Below are positions 8,092-15,912 of a stretch of 64,000 nucleotides of DNA, one piece after another; within the stretch, counting starts at the first letter, position 1, and the number at the start of each line of letters is the position of its first letter. The stretch covers positions 124,001 to 188,000 of the forward strand of contig JAUKVZ010000006.1 in the NCBI GenBank assembly GCA_032355985.1, written 5' to 3'. The notes under the pieces are model-generated. The model ran no database searches and had not been told where the DNA came from. It saw nothing but the letters and a program-made list of their open reading frames with translations. Made by a program: the position numbers and the translations under genes. The DNA is from Sarcodiotheca gaudichaudii. Taxonomy: Eukaryota > Rhodophyta > Florideophyceae > Gigartinales > Solieriaceae.

Positions 8092-9720
8092 TTATCGAAC
8101 GAGTTCGACTTCGGAGATGCGCCAGGACTTGTCGAAGAAGGGTTCGAGGGGGCCGTAGAGTCGAAGGATGACGAACCAGCCCTTGTCAGGGTCGGTCTGG
8201 ATCCAGTTGCCGCGGCTGACGCCGGCGGGCTGCGTGGGCGCCATGTAGACAGTCGTTGAGCCGTCGCGATTCTTCTCAGCGGCCGGGGAGGGGAATGACT
8301 GGCTGCCAGCGCGCGGATATTTCTGCGGCGTGGCGAGCATGGATCGCGTCATGTTGTCGTAGAGCGTGAGCGACCAGAAGTTCTTCTGCGGGATGCCCTT
8401 GGGCAGTGTGACCTTGTAGGTTCTGGCGCCGTCGAAGTAGTTCTTGTCGGCGTCGGTGAGGGTGAGCAGGTATTGCGAACCGATGCCGGTGAGGCGCATG
8501 GCCATGGCGGGCGTGATGCCGGTGACGCCGTAGAAGAAGTTCGTGCGGGCGTCCATGGTTCGGTAGCCGGTGGGGGGATGGATCTTGACGCCGGATCGTG
8601 TGACTTCGGGGATGGGCGTCTCAAACTCGTAGCCGGAGACGAAGAGGAAGTTGAACCAGGCGGAGTTCGGGTAGTAGTACCAGCTCTTGTCGCGGGGGCT
8701 CATGAAGAGCGTGCGCGCGCTGGCGTTGGCCAGGGCGAGGGCTTCATTCATCGTCTGCTTCATGCGGCGATCGGGCTTGAAGGGTTTGCCCTTGATGATG
8801 CCGATGGATGCGATGGGGCCCATGAGTTCGGGATCGAGGCATGTCGCGGGCTCGGACTGCACGACTTCGTTGAGCATCTCGAAGAACGTCCAGTCGTTCG
8901 GCGGGACGGTGTTCATCACCTTGCCGGTGCCTTCGAGGAATTTCGTGGGAGGGGGCGCTTTGATCTGCGCCAGGGGCGCTTCGCCTTCGAGGAAGCTGGC
9001 GATGGGCGTGCCGACGCCGCCCGGCTCGTAGGGGTAGACCTTGGTGTATTTGCGGATGGTGTCGACGACGGGCTTGGGATCGCTGCCATTTTCGAGGAAG
9101 GAGCGTCCGAACCAGACGACGGTGTTCGTGCGCGAGTGGGCGACATTGAACATGCCTTCGGGCAGGGCGCCTTTGTAGTCGGGCGGCACGATGAGGTACT
9201 TGCCGCCTTCGCCGCGATCGGGACCGGGCAGACCGAGATCGATGACCCAGCGGAACCATGCGTCCTGGACGGTGCCGAGCAATTTGGGCGGCGCCTCGAT
9301 GACGACGGGGCCTTTGGTCAGGTCGAGGTAGCCCATGATGTAGACGGTGTCGGCGTTGGCCGTGAGGAAGAGGGAGTTGCAGTCCATGAGTTCGGAGAAC
9401 ACGAGGACTTCATTGGGCTTCATGCCGAGATCGATCATGCCCTGGCGGAGTGCACGGATGCTGACGCCGCGCATGGTGTCCATGAAGGCGCGGTAGGCGA
9501 AAGTGAAGTTGAGATTGTCGTAGACCTTGTCGGCGGTCTCTTCGGTGGGGACGCCATCGTGGAAGTGCAGCGTGCCGATGCGCGTGTCGACGCGATCGGG
9601 CGTGACAATGGTTTCGGGGATGGCGCCGGTGGACTGGGCGTGGGCGCAGCCGGTGAGGGCGAGTGTGGCGAGGGCGATGGTTTGTGCCGCACGGGTCAGG
9701 TGGGGGGCGATCTTTCTCAT
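8092..9720 (-). CDS. DUF1254/DUF1214 secreted protein
   Basis: This is an exported protein of the DUF1254-DUF1214 family (542 residues), whose biochemical role is not established. Seen: a signal peptide with a possible lipobox (LALTGC at residues 19-24, followed by AHAQS), an N-terminal DUF1254 domain from about residue 60 (segments NFTFAYRAFMDTMRG, LFLTANADTVYIMGYLDL, KGPVVIEAPPKLLGTVQDAW), and a C-terminal DUF1214 domain from about 410 (NFWSLTLYDNMTRSML, near-terminal GPLEPFFDKSWRISEVE). Length is normal for the two-domain form. AAGGA about 9 bases before the ATG is a fair ribosome site. It sits inside a run of + strand Yip1-like genes, facing the first of them, so it probably has its own promoter in the 213-base gap after it. 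Confidence 0.88.
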   Translation of the reverse strand: MRKIAPHLTRAAQTIALATLALTGCAHAQSTGAIPETIVTPDRVDTRIGTLHFHDGVPTEETADKVYDNLNFTFAYRAFMDTMRGVSIRALRQGMIDLGMKPNEVLVFSELMDCNSLFLTANADTVYIMGYLDLTKGPVVIEAPPKLLGTVQDAWFRWVIDLGLPGPDRGEGGKYLIVPPDYKGALPEGMFNVAHSRTNTVVWFGRSFLENGSDPKPVVDTIRKYTKVYPYEPGGVGTPIASFLEGEAPLAQIKAPPPTKFLEGTGKVMNTVPPNDWTFFEMLNEVVQSEPATCLDPELMGPIASIGIIKGKPFKPDRRMKQTMNEALALANASARTLFMSPRDKSWYYYPNSAWFNFLFVSGYEFETPIPEVTRSGVKIHPPTGYRTMDARTNFFYGVTGITPAMAMRLTGIGSQYLLTLTDADKNYFDGARTYKVTLPKGIPQKNFWSLTLYDNMTRSMLATPQKYPRAGSQSFPSPAAEKNRDGSTTVYMAPTQPAGVSRGNWIQTDPDKGWFVILRLYGPLEPFFDKSWRISEVELVR

Positions 9721-9921
9721 GGGTGTTGTTCCTTCTACTTGTGTGGCCGCATAGGGGGGTCCGAGGGGGGCACTTTACCAGCCGTGCACACTGATGGGTG
9801 GCGGTGTCGATCCACAGGGGGCATCGCCCTGGCGCGGGGCACGGCTGCGCGTCCAGACACGCCGGGCGCGTCCTGGGCGCAGGGTTTGACATGTGTGTGG
9901 GCGCGCGAGCGGGCCTCCGTT

Positions 9922-9927
9922 TAGACT
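9922..9927 (+). promoter_or_regulatory. Possible -10 box, leaderless start
   Basis: TAGACT ends 6 bases before the ATG at 9934, and there is no ribosome site between. A TTGACA at 9886-9891 is 30 bases upstream, too far to be its -35 partner. Confidence 0.3.
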
Positions 9928-9933
9928 TTCACT

Positions 9934-10584
9934 ATGAATTCACATCACCCACCGCCACCGTCATTAGAAGACAGAAGCGATGAGACAGGTGATTCCGGGG
10001 AGGGTCTGCCGGGGGTTGTGCGTGCGTATGGGATGGCTTTTGCGCAGCCGCGGACGCTGGGTGAGCTTGTGCGAGTTGATGGCAGCTTTCGCACACCTCT
10101 CTTCGTCGCGCTGATCAGCAGCGTGATTGTTCAGGTGGGCAGATTGCTCTGGGATCGCGAGTCCTTTGCGCTGCCGCCGTTTGATGGATCGGGAGATCCG
10201 CCGGCGCCCGTGAGTTTGCCCGTGGCGATCGTGATGGCGTGCGCGGGGGTGGTGGTCGGGCTGGCGATCATATCGCCGATCAGCGCGGGACTGGTGTATG
10301 TCTTCGGGCGCATCACGAAGCTGTATGAAGCTCGATACCGATGCACACTCCAGTGCGTGTATCTGGCTCAGGCGGTCGGCGTGGTCGGGGTTGTTCCCAT
10401 CATCGGAGCATGGGTGGGGACGATCTGGTTCTGGGTGGCGGCTGTCCTCATGCTTTCAAGCGCGCTTCGCACGACATGGGTTCGAGCGGCGCTGGGCGTG
10501 TTTGTTCCGACAATTCTCGTGGGGATCCTTGTCGCGGTGATGGTCTTTATGGTTTCGATCGCGATGATGATGGGATCCGCCTGA
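9934..10584 (+). CDS. Yip1-like membrane protein, no zinc ribbon
   Basis: This is an inner-membrane protein (216 residues) related to those at 7325, 10640 and 11560. Seen: a short acidic N-terminus, the shared segment GMAFAQPRTLGELVRVDGSF, and five hydrophobic helices with the family block CTLQCVYLAQAVGVVGVVP...GAWVGTIWF. It lacks both the zinc ribbons of the next two genes and their cytoplasmic tail. It starts a three-gene same-strand run (spacing 55 and 62 bases), which suggests co-transcription. Function is not recognised. Yip1-fold proteins in eukaryotes shape vesicle membranes, but that role should not be transferred from similarity this weak. Confidence 0.65.
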   Translation: MNSHHPPPPSLEDRSDETGDSGEGLPGVVRAYGMAFAQPRTLGELVRVDGSFRTPLFVALISSVIVQVGRLLWDRESFALPPFDGSGDPPAPVSLPVAIVMACAGVVVGLAIISPISAGLVYVFGRITKLYEARYRCTLQCVYLAQAVGVVGVVPIIGAWVGTIWFWVAAVLMLSSALRTTWVRAALGVFVPTILVGILVAVMVFMVSIAMMMGSA

Positions 10585-10639
10585 ACGTGTTTCGGCCGCG
10601 GCCAGGCGATCGTCACATGTGCGCTGAGGGGCGAAGCTG

Positions 10640-11497
10640 ATGCGTTGCCGCAAGTGCGACTATGAGTTGTTCGGTTGTCCTCCGGGGCCTTGTCCGGAGT
10701 GCGGGCTGGCGTTCTCGCCGCTGGAGTTTCGATTCAAGCCGGGCGCTGTCGAGTTTCTCTGTCCGAAGTGCGGCGGCGTCAATGGGGGCTACTCTCGTGA
10801 AGGGCTTCCTTCGGGAGAGACGATCGAATGCGACCAATGTCGTGAGCATGTGTGTCCGGACGCAATGACCGTGCGCCTGCCCGAGGGGCTTTGTGCAGAG
10901 GATGTGATGGCGCCGGCTGTGCCTTCGCGACATCAGGAAGACGACACGGCCGAGTACGTGCGATCCGTACTCCGGTCAATTCGGCATCCTGTCCTTTTCG
11001 TACGCGAGGCGGAGGCGTCACACTTGCACGGCGCTGCGTTTCCGTTCGCCTTCGGGATTTATTCAATGACGACGGTTGGCGCTTCGGGCGTTGCGGGAGT
11101 CTTCTTTGGAGTGACGGATCGGTATGATTCGTTTGTGGCGGTCTTGATACAAGCGTTCCTGTTTACATTGATCGTATTGATGATGCTGGCTGCAATACAT
11201 CTCTGCGTCGTCCTGCCGCTGATGGCTGCGTGTGTTCATCTCTCCATCGCCGCGATGGGCGCACGATCTCATGGGTATCGCGTCACACTTCGGACGATCT
11301 ATTACGGGCAGGCGCCAGTGATTCTGGGTGCGGGCCTGGTGACGGCGCCGATCGCGGCGCTTTGGTGCGCTGGGAGCATTGCCGCCATGCTCACGGAGAC
11401 ACAGCGGGTATCGCTCGGCGTCGCACTGCTGGCCGTGCTGATGCCGGTGATCGCTGTGATGAGTCTGTATGCGTGGATGGCGATCGTGCTCCTCTAA
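10640..11497 (+). CDS. Double zinc-ribbon Yip1-like membrane protein
   Basis: This 285-residue protein has a cytoplasmic N-terminal metal-binding part and a Yip1-like membrane part. Seen: ribbon 1 at residues 1-22 (MRCRKCDYELFGCPPGPCPECG), ribbon 2 from about 35 to 70 (LCPKCG ... ECDQC), the linker segment MTVRLPEGLCAEDVM, then about five transmembrane helices with the family block RTIYYGQAPVILG and TQRVS. The same two-ribbon arrangement, including FRFKPxxVxFLC between the ribbons, recurs in the next gene, so these are duplicates. The ribbon type is common in Phycisphaerae membrane proteins and may bind protein or nucleic acid rather than catalyse. Function is unknown. Confidence 0.72.
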   Translation: MRCRKCDYELFGCPPGPCPECGLAFSPLEFRFKPGAVEFLCPKCGGVNGGYSREGLPSGETIECDQCREHVCPDAMTVRLPEGLCAEDVMAPAVPSRHQEDDTAEYVRSVLRSIRHPVLFVREAEASHLHGAAFPFAFGIYSMTTVGASGVAGVFFGVTDRYDSFVAVLIQAFLFTLIVLMMLAAIHLCVVLPLMAACVHLSIAAMGARSHGYRVTLRTIYYGQAPVILGAGLVTAPIAALWCAGSIAAMLTETQRVSLGVALLAVLMPVIAVMSLYAWMAIVLL

Positions 11498-11547
11498 CTG
11501 GCTCATCCGGGGACGCATGGTCGAGTGCGTCTCTTCCTGGGCGGGAG

Positions 11548-11553
11548 TAAATT
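11548..11553 (+). promoter_or_regulatory. Possible -10 box, leaderless start
   Basis: TAAATT ends 6 bases before the ATG at 11560, with no ribosome site between. Same arrangement as before 7325 and 9934. Confidence 0.3.
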
Positions 11554-11559
11554 GGGCTT

Positions 11560-13002
11560 ATGCGATGTCGCGGATGTGGGTATCTGCTCTTCGATTTGCC
11601 GCCGGGGCCTTGTCCGGAGTGCGGGCGGGAGTTTCGTCCGACGGAGTTTCGGTTCAAGCCTCGTCGGGTGGGGTTTTTGTGTTCGGCGTGCGGGCATGCG
11701 TATCAGGGGTTGGATGCGGATGGGTTGCCTCATCCCAAGCGGTTTGCGTGCAAGGAGTGCGGGGCGGAGGTTGATGCGGCGCACATGATTGTCACGCTGC
11801 CTGAGGGGGCGGATCCGGATGGCGTGATGGTGCACGAGTCGCCGTGGGAGGCGCGCGAGGAGCTTGGCTCGTGGCGCGCGTTCTGGCGGACGCTTGGATG
11901 GTCATTCGTGCGGCCGGGGCGGCTGGGGCACGATCTGACCGACGAGGGCGGCGTGGGGAATGCGTTCTGGTTCGCGGCGCGCGTGTACGGCATGCTGCTG
12001 ATTTTCAATATCTTCCTGTCCAGTCTGTTGTTTATGGTGATGGCTGCGGGAACGGGTGGAGGGATCTCTGCGCTGGGATTTCTGGTGGCGATGCCGATCA
12101 TCATGTATGCGCTTTGGCTCTTCGTGGGCATGCCGCTGTGGGCGCTGCTGGCGCACGGATTCCTCTGCATCACGGGCGCCCGTCGGGGCGGATACGGATT
12201 GACACTGCGCGCGCTGCTTTATGCGCAGGGGCCGACTGTGGCGGCTGGATTTCCGTATTGCGGCTGGTTGATCGGTGGATTGTGGACGACTGTCAGTTCG
12301 TGTCTGAGTGTGACGGCGGCGCAGCGCGTGTCGGGCTTGCGCGGGACGATCGCAGCGCTGACGATGCCGGCGCTGTCGATCTTGGCCGTCACCGGGATTT
12401 ACCTCTGGCTCATCCTGTATCTCGCGAATATCAGCGCGGGTCTCGGGACAATGGCTGTGCAGTCGCCATCAGCCGTGGGCCAGGCGATCGTGGATTCCGC
12501 CGGCGTTGACGGCGAGGCGGTGAACCATGTGATCGAGCTGGTTGAGACGGATGTGATCGATCATCACAGCATTCATCACATGAATGATCTCGATCAGTAT
12601 CGAACTCGGAAGATGGATAAGGCGCCTCTTCCGGGAGGATTCCTGGGGCTATGGGGATTGACGCCTGAAGAGCTTGGCGCCGTTCGCGCTGCGCTTGAGG
12701 ATGATGAGGAGTTCTACGCCTTCTACGGCATGATCTTCGCTCATCGCGGCGTTGATTTTCGCAGTGCGCCGCGTGATCTGATCATTGCGTACACACATCC
12801 GGATCAATTGCAGCAGGCGTTTGATCAGATCGTCGTCTTCAAGGCGGATGGCACGCAGAGTTATTACTGGCAGAGCGCGTGGGCGCGTGAGCTGCGCAAT
12901 CAGGATCGACTGCGCGAGGATCTCGGCCTCATGCCGCTGCCGTGGGAGGTTGATCTGCCGCCGACGCTTGAAGAGCGGTTTGGTGACGAAACAGACGAGT
13001 GA
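11560..13002 (+). CDS. Double zinc-ribbon Yip1-like membrane protein with C-terminal soluble domain
   Basis: This is the largest of the four paralogues (480 residues). Seen: two zinc ribbons at residues 3-22 (CRGCGYLLFDLPPGPCPECG) and about 47-70 (LCSACG ... CKECG), the segment MIVTLPEGADPDGVM, the shared block FWRTLGWSFVRPGRLGHDLTDEGG, about five helices with RALLYAQGPTVAAGFPYCGW and AQRVSG, and then a unique acidic soluble region of about 180 residues after the last helix (from about 300). That tail includes an LTPEELGAVRAALEDDEEF segment and ends acidic (LEERFGDETDE). The tail matches nothing I recognise. It ends 9 bases before the convergent GH35-like gene, with no visible terminator. Confidence 0.72.
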   Translation: MRCRGCGYLLFDLPPGPCPECGREFRPTEFRFKPRRVGFLCSACGHAYQGLDADGLPHPKRFACKECGAEVDAAHMIVTLPEGADPDGVMVHESPWEAREELGSWRAFWRTLGWSFVRPGRLGHDLTDEGGVGNAFWFAARVYGMLLIFNIFLSSLLFMVMAAGTGGGISALGFLVAMPIIMYALWLFVGMPLWALLAHGFLCITGARRGGYGLTLRALLYAQGPTVAAGFPYCGWLIGGLWTTVSSCLSVTAAQRVSGLRGTIAALTMPALSILAVTGIYLWLILYLANISAGLGTMAVQSPSAVGQAIVDSAGVDGEAVNHVIELVETDVIDHHSIHHMNDLDQYRTRKMDKAPLPGGFLGLWGLTPEELGAVRAALEDDEEFYAFYGMIFAHRGVDFRSAPRDLIIAYTHPDQLQQAFDQIVVFKADGTQSYYWQSAWARELRNQDRLREDLGLMPLPWEVDLPPTLEERFGDETDE

Positions 13003-13011
13003 GCGCGAGCG

Positions 13012-15747
13012 CTACTTCTCGTACTTGAGCTTCGTCTTCGCCGGTGAGGCGCCGTGCTCGTCGAAGATGAGCAGTTCGTTTTCGGCGTCGATGTCCAGCC
13101 AGGGCTCGGGCAGGTAGTAGAGCTGCTGGGGCGGGACTTTCTTTCCGGTGGATGTGGCGACGAAGTAGCGGCAGAGGTTGCGCCCGTTGAGATAGAGCTG
13201 GCCCTTGGTCAGGCCGCTTGCATCAAAGAAGAGCGGGGCTCGTGTCGACGAGACTTTGAATCCGGCGCGCCACCATGTGGGGCTGCCTTTGGCGTCTTCC
13301 AACTCCGTCTTGGTGACATCGCTGAAGAGTCCGGGCGCGGGGCGTTCCCAGCGGGCGAAGGCCCAGTCGGACTTTTCAGTGAGGTTGTTCGTGCATTCGT
13401 AGATGTTGGTCGCATCGCGCAGCGGCTTTTGGAGATCGTCCATCGATTCGAGGCTGGCGAGTTGGATGGTGTTCTTGCCCTGGCGCAGGTCATCGGATGT
13501 GAAGAGGCAGCGCGTCCAGGCGCCGGTATTGAAGAAGGCGAAGGGTTCGTCATTGAGGACGATGACGCCGCGTGCGGCAAGGCCTTCGGGCAGGGCGTCG
13601 ATGGTCAGCGCGAGGGGACTCTTGCGACGATGGGTGAATGACCATGTGATGCGTCGCGCATCGGTCTTTTCGCCGGGGATGTGGCGCCAGGTGGGGGAGA
13701 AGTCCTCGATTGGATCGATGGGGGCGGCGGTTTCGAGTTTGGCGGCGCCGGCTTTGAAGTGCGTGACTTCGTAGATGTCGCCGTACATGCCCTTGCGGCC
13801 CGGGCGGGGGCCGCCGCTGGTGGCGCGGCCGAGATTGTCGACGAGTGCGGCGAACTCGTTGTCGCCCTTTTTCAGTTGCAGCGAGGGCTGATCGGTGGTG
13901 GCGCCGGGTCCGAGGCCGAAGAGCTGTTCGAGCTTGCCTTCCTTGAAGAGATGGATGCGATCGGCGGCGCTGAAAATGCCGAGTGGGGTCTTTTTGGCGC
14001 TGGTGGTGCGCAGGTTGAAGCGCATCCAGCCGTAGCCTTCAGGAGCGCCGAGTCGTTCGAGTGAGGTGGGCGCTTCGATGGTGGCGTAGCGGGCGCTGGA
14101 TCCATCGACGTAATCGGTGAGCTCGGCGCGTTGCCAGCCGGTGAGCGAGGGGGCTCGCGGCGGCTTGACGATGGTGGGCGCGGCGCCCGTTGTGATGACA
14201 TCGCCGGTGCGGATGCGCGTGATGTGCTTGAAGTCGGGATGGGGGATTGGCGCGCCTTCGAGATCGGCGCCGGCGACGCCGATGATTACTTCATCTTCCA
14301 GGGCGATGGCCGCATCGATCTGCTCTTCATTGCAGATGACAACGGTGACGCCTTCGTGGCGCTGGATGAAGGGCGTCTTGCCTGCGGGAACTTTGGCGGC
14401 CAGGCGTGCGCCATCGATGGAGAGGATGGCTTCTGCGCCGGCGGGGCCGTAGCAGACGAAGATGTCGCCGCGTGTGGTGAAGGCGCTCAGGTTGCAGTAG
14501 TCGAGCGTGGCGCGTGAGCCGATGAGCGCATCAAGCAGGCACCAGACGACGGACTGGCCTTTGAGATCGACGGGGAGCGTCGTGCCGTTGGGCAGTGTGA
14601 TGGTGACGTGTTTGCGCCTGGCGTTTGGTTTGTCGTCACCGAAGATGAAGGCGATGGAGCCCTGCAGGCCGCGGCTGTAGACGACGGTGTATCGCGCATC
14701 GCCTTCGGCGCCGGGCGTGAGCATGACGGGCCGGAACTCGGGTTCGAGTCCGACGAAGACGCGCTCGAAGGATGATGCGAATGTGCAGACGCGCTTGGTG
14801 GCGCTGAAGATGTCGCCTCGTGCGCCGGACTGGGAGAGCGGCGCGGCGGGAGCGCCTTCGGTGGTGATGAAGGCATCGCGATCATCGGGCAGGCGGCCGC
14901 CCTGGAAGGCGAAGCTCGTGCCGGCGCTGAAGGGGCCGAGGAGGATCTGTCCATCGGCGGCCAATGCCTGGGCCATGCGCGCGATGATCTGATCGGGCGT
15001 GGGATCGATCTTCGTCGGTCGATTCCAGACGCCGGGCGGGCTGGCGCAGAAGTCCATGACAAACGCGGGCGCATCGGGCCTCACCGAATGAAGTTGGCGC
15101 AGGATCGCATGGAGATTGTCGAAGCCCATCCATGCGTCGATTTCGCCTTCGGCGGATTGATAGAGGCTGTTGCAGTTGATGAAGGGTGTGGCGGCGCCAT
15201 TTTCGCGCAGGTAGCGCGTCAGCTCGCCGAGGTAGGGCTGGCCGACGGCTTCATCGCCGCAGGTGTAATCGTGTTCAACCTGGAAGAGGACGATGGGTCC
15301 GGGCTTTTTGCTGGTGGCCTGGAGATCGACGATCTGCTCCATCATCGCGCCGATCCATCGGCTGACGGCTTCCATATAGGAAGGATGGTTGGATCGAAGG
15401 ATGACGCCATCTTCTTCGAGCAGCCAGGAGGGGAGGCCTCCGAGATCGGCGGGGGCGCCGATATACGGACCTGCGCGAAGGACGACCATGAGATCGTGCT
15501 GGCCGATGATCTCGATGAAGGATCGCAGATCGAGATCATCTTCGAAGATGAATCGGCCCGGCGCGGGCTCGTGCAGCTTCCAGTTGACCGGAACGACGAT
15601 GGTGTTGAGACCGGCCTGTTTGGCCGCGGCTATGCGGGATTCCCACAGATCGCGCGGCGTGCGCGTGTAATCGATAAGGCCTCCGGTGAGCCATCGCCGG
15701 CGGCCGTTGATCACAAGCGTCCTTGCATCGAATGTGATGAGGGCCAT
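13012..15747 (-). CDS. GH35 (beta-galactosidase)-like protein with altered catalytic residues
   Basis: This 911-residue protein has the GH35 fold and length, and no signal peptide, so it is probably cytoplasmic. Seen: the GH35 start (residues 8-30, with ING and GG before a WESRIAAAKQAGLNTI barrel strand), RAGPYIGAPADLGGLPSWLL at 91-110, FQVEHDY at 155-161, FVMDF at 229-233, and jelly-roll domains to the end (LYLNGRNLCRY near the C-terminus). In active GH35 enzymes the corresponding motifs are GPYIxAEWxxGG, QVENEYG and (S/N)E(F/Y)xxG. Here the acid/base Glu is Asp160 (preceded by His instead of Asn), the nucleophile Glu is Asp232, and the Glu of AEW is missing. It may be inactive, a carbohydrate-binding relative, or a hydrolase with changed chemistry. 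Flanks: the Yip1-like array (convergent) and the efflux genes (divergent). Confidence 0.8.
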   Translation of the reverse strand: MALITFDARTLVINGRRRWLTGGLIDYTRTPRDLWESRIAAAKQAGLNTIVVPVNWKLHEPAPGRFIFEDDLDLRSFIEIIGQHDLMVVLRAGPYIGAPADLGGLPSWLLEEDGVILRSNHPSYMEAVSRWIGAMMEQIVDLQATSKKPGPIVLFQVEHDYTCGDEAVGQPYLGELTRYLRENGAATPFINCNSLYQSAEGEIDAWMGFDNLHAILRQLHSVRPDAPAFVMDFCASPPGVWNRPTKIDPTPDQIIARMAQALAADGQILLGPFSAGTSFAFQGGRLPDDRDAFITTEGAPAAPLSQSGARGDIFSATKRVCTFASSFERVFVGLEPEFRPVMLTPGAEGDARYTVVYSRGLQGSIAFIFGDDKPNARRKHVTITLPNGTTLPVDLKGQSVVWCLLDALIGSRATLDYCNLSAFTTRGDIFVCYGPAGAEAILSIDGARLAAKVPAGKTPFIQRHEGVTVVICNEEQIDAAIALEDEVIIGVAGADLEGAPIPHPDFKHITRIRTGDVITTGAAPTIVKPPRAPSLTGWQRAELTDYVDGSSARYATIEAPTSLERLGAPEGYGWMRFNLRTTSAKKTPLGIFSAADRIHLFKEGKLEQLFGLGPGATTDQPSLQLKKGDNEFAALVDNLGRATSGGPRPGRKGMYGDIYEVTHFKAGAAKLETAAPIDPIEDFSPTWRHIPGEKTDARRITWSFTHRRKSPLALTIDALPEGLAARGVIVLNDEPFAFFNTGAWTRCLFTSDDLRQGKNTIQLASLESMDDLQKPLRDATNIYECTNNLTEKSDWAFARWERPAPGLFSDVTKTELEDAKGSPTWWRAGFKVSSTRAPLFFDASGLTKGQLYLNGRNLCRYFVATSTGKKVPPQQLYYLPEPWLDIDAENELLIFDEHGASPAKTKLKYEK

Positions 15748-15912
15748 ATGCGGGGTGATTGCGAGTATTGGGCGGAGGAATCGGCAAAAAACCGGGAATC
15801 GCGACCGAAGGGAACCATATGCACGCCGAGCCCCAAAGGCAATGTTGCGCGGGTGTTAATCGTTGTTCTGACGCAACGAATGGGGTTTGGGGCCGGTACA
15901 CTCGGGCGGATC

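Noticed and set aside
8473-9924. 483-codon + strand open frame
   Set aside because: Antisense to the DUF1254 gene, whose protein has clear family motifs and a signal peptide.
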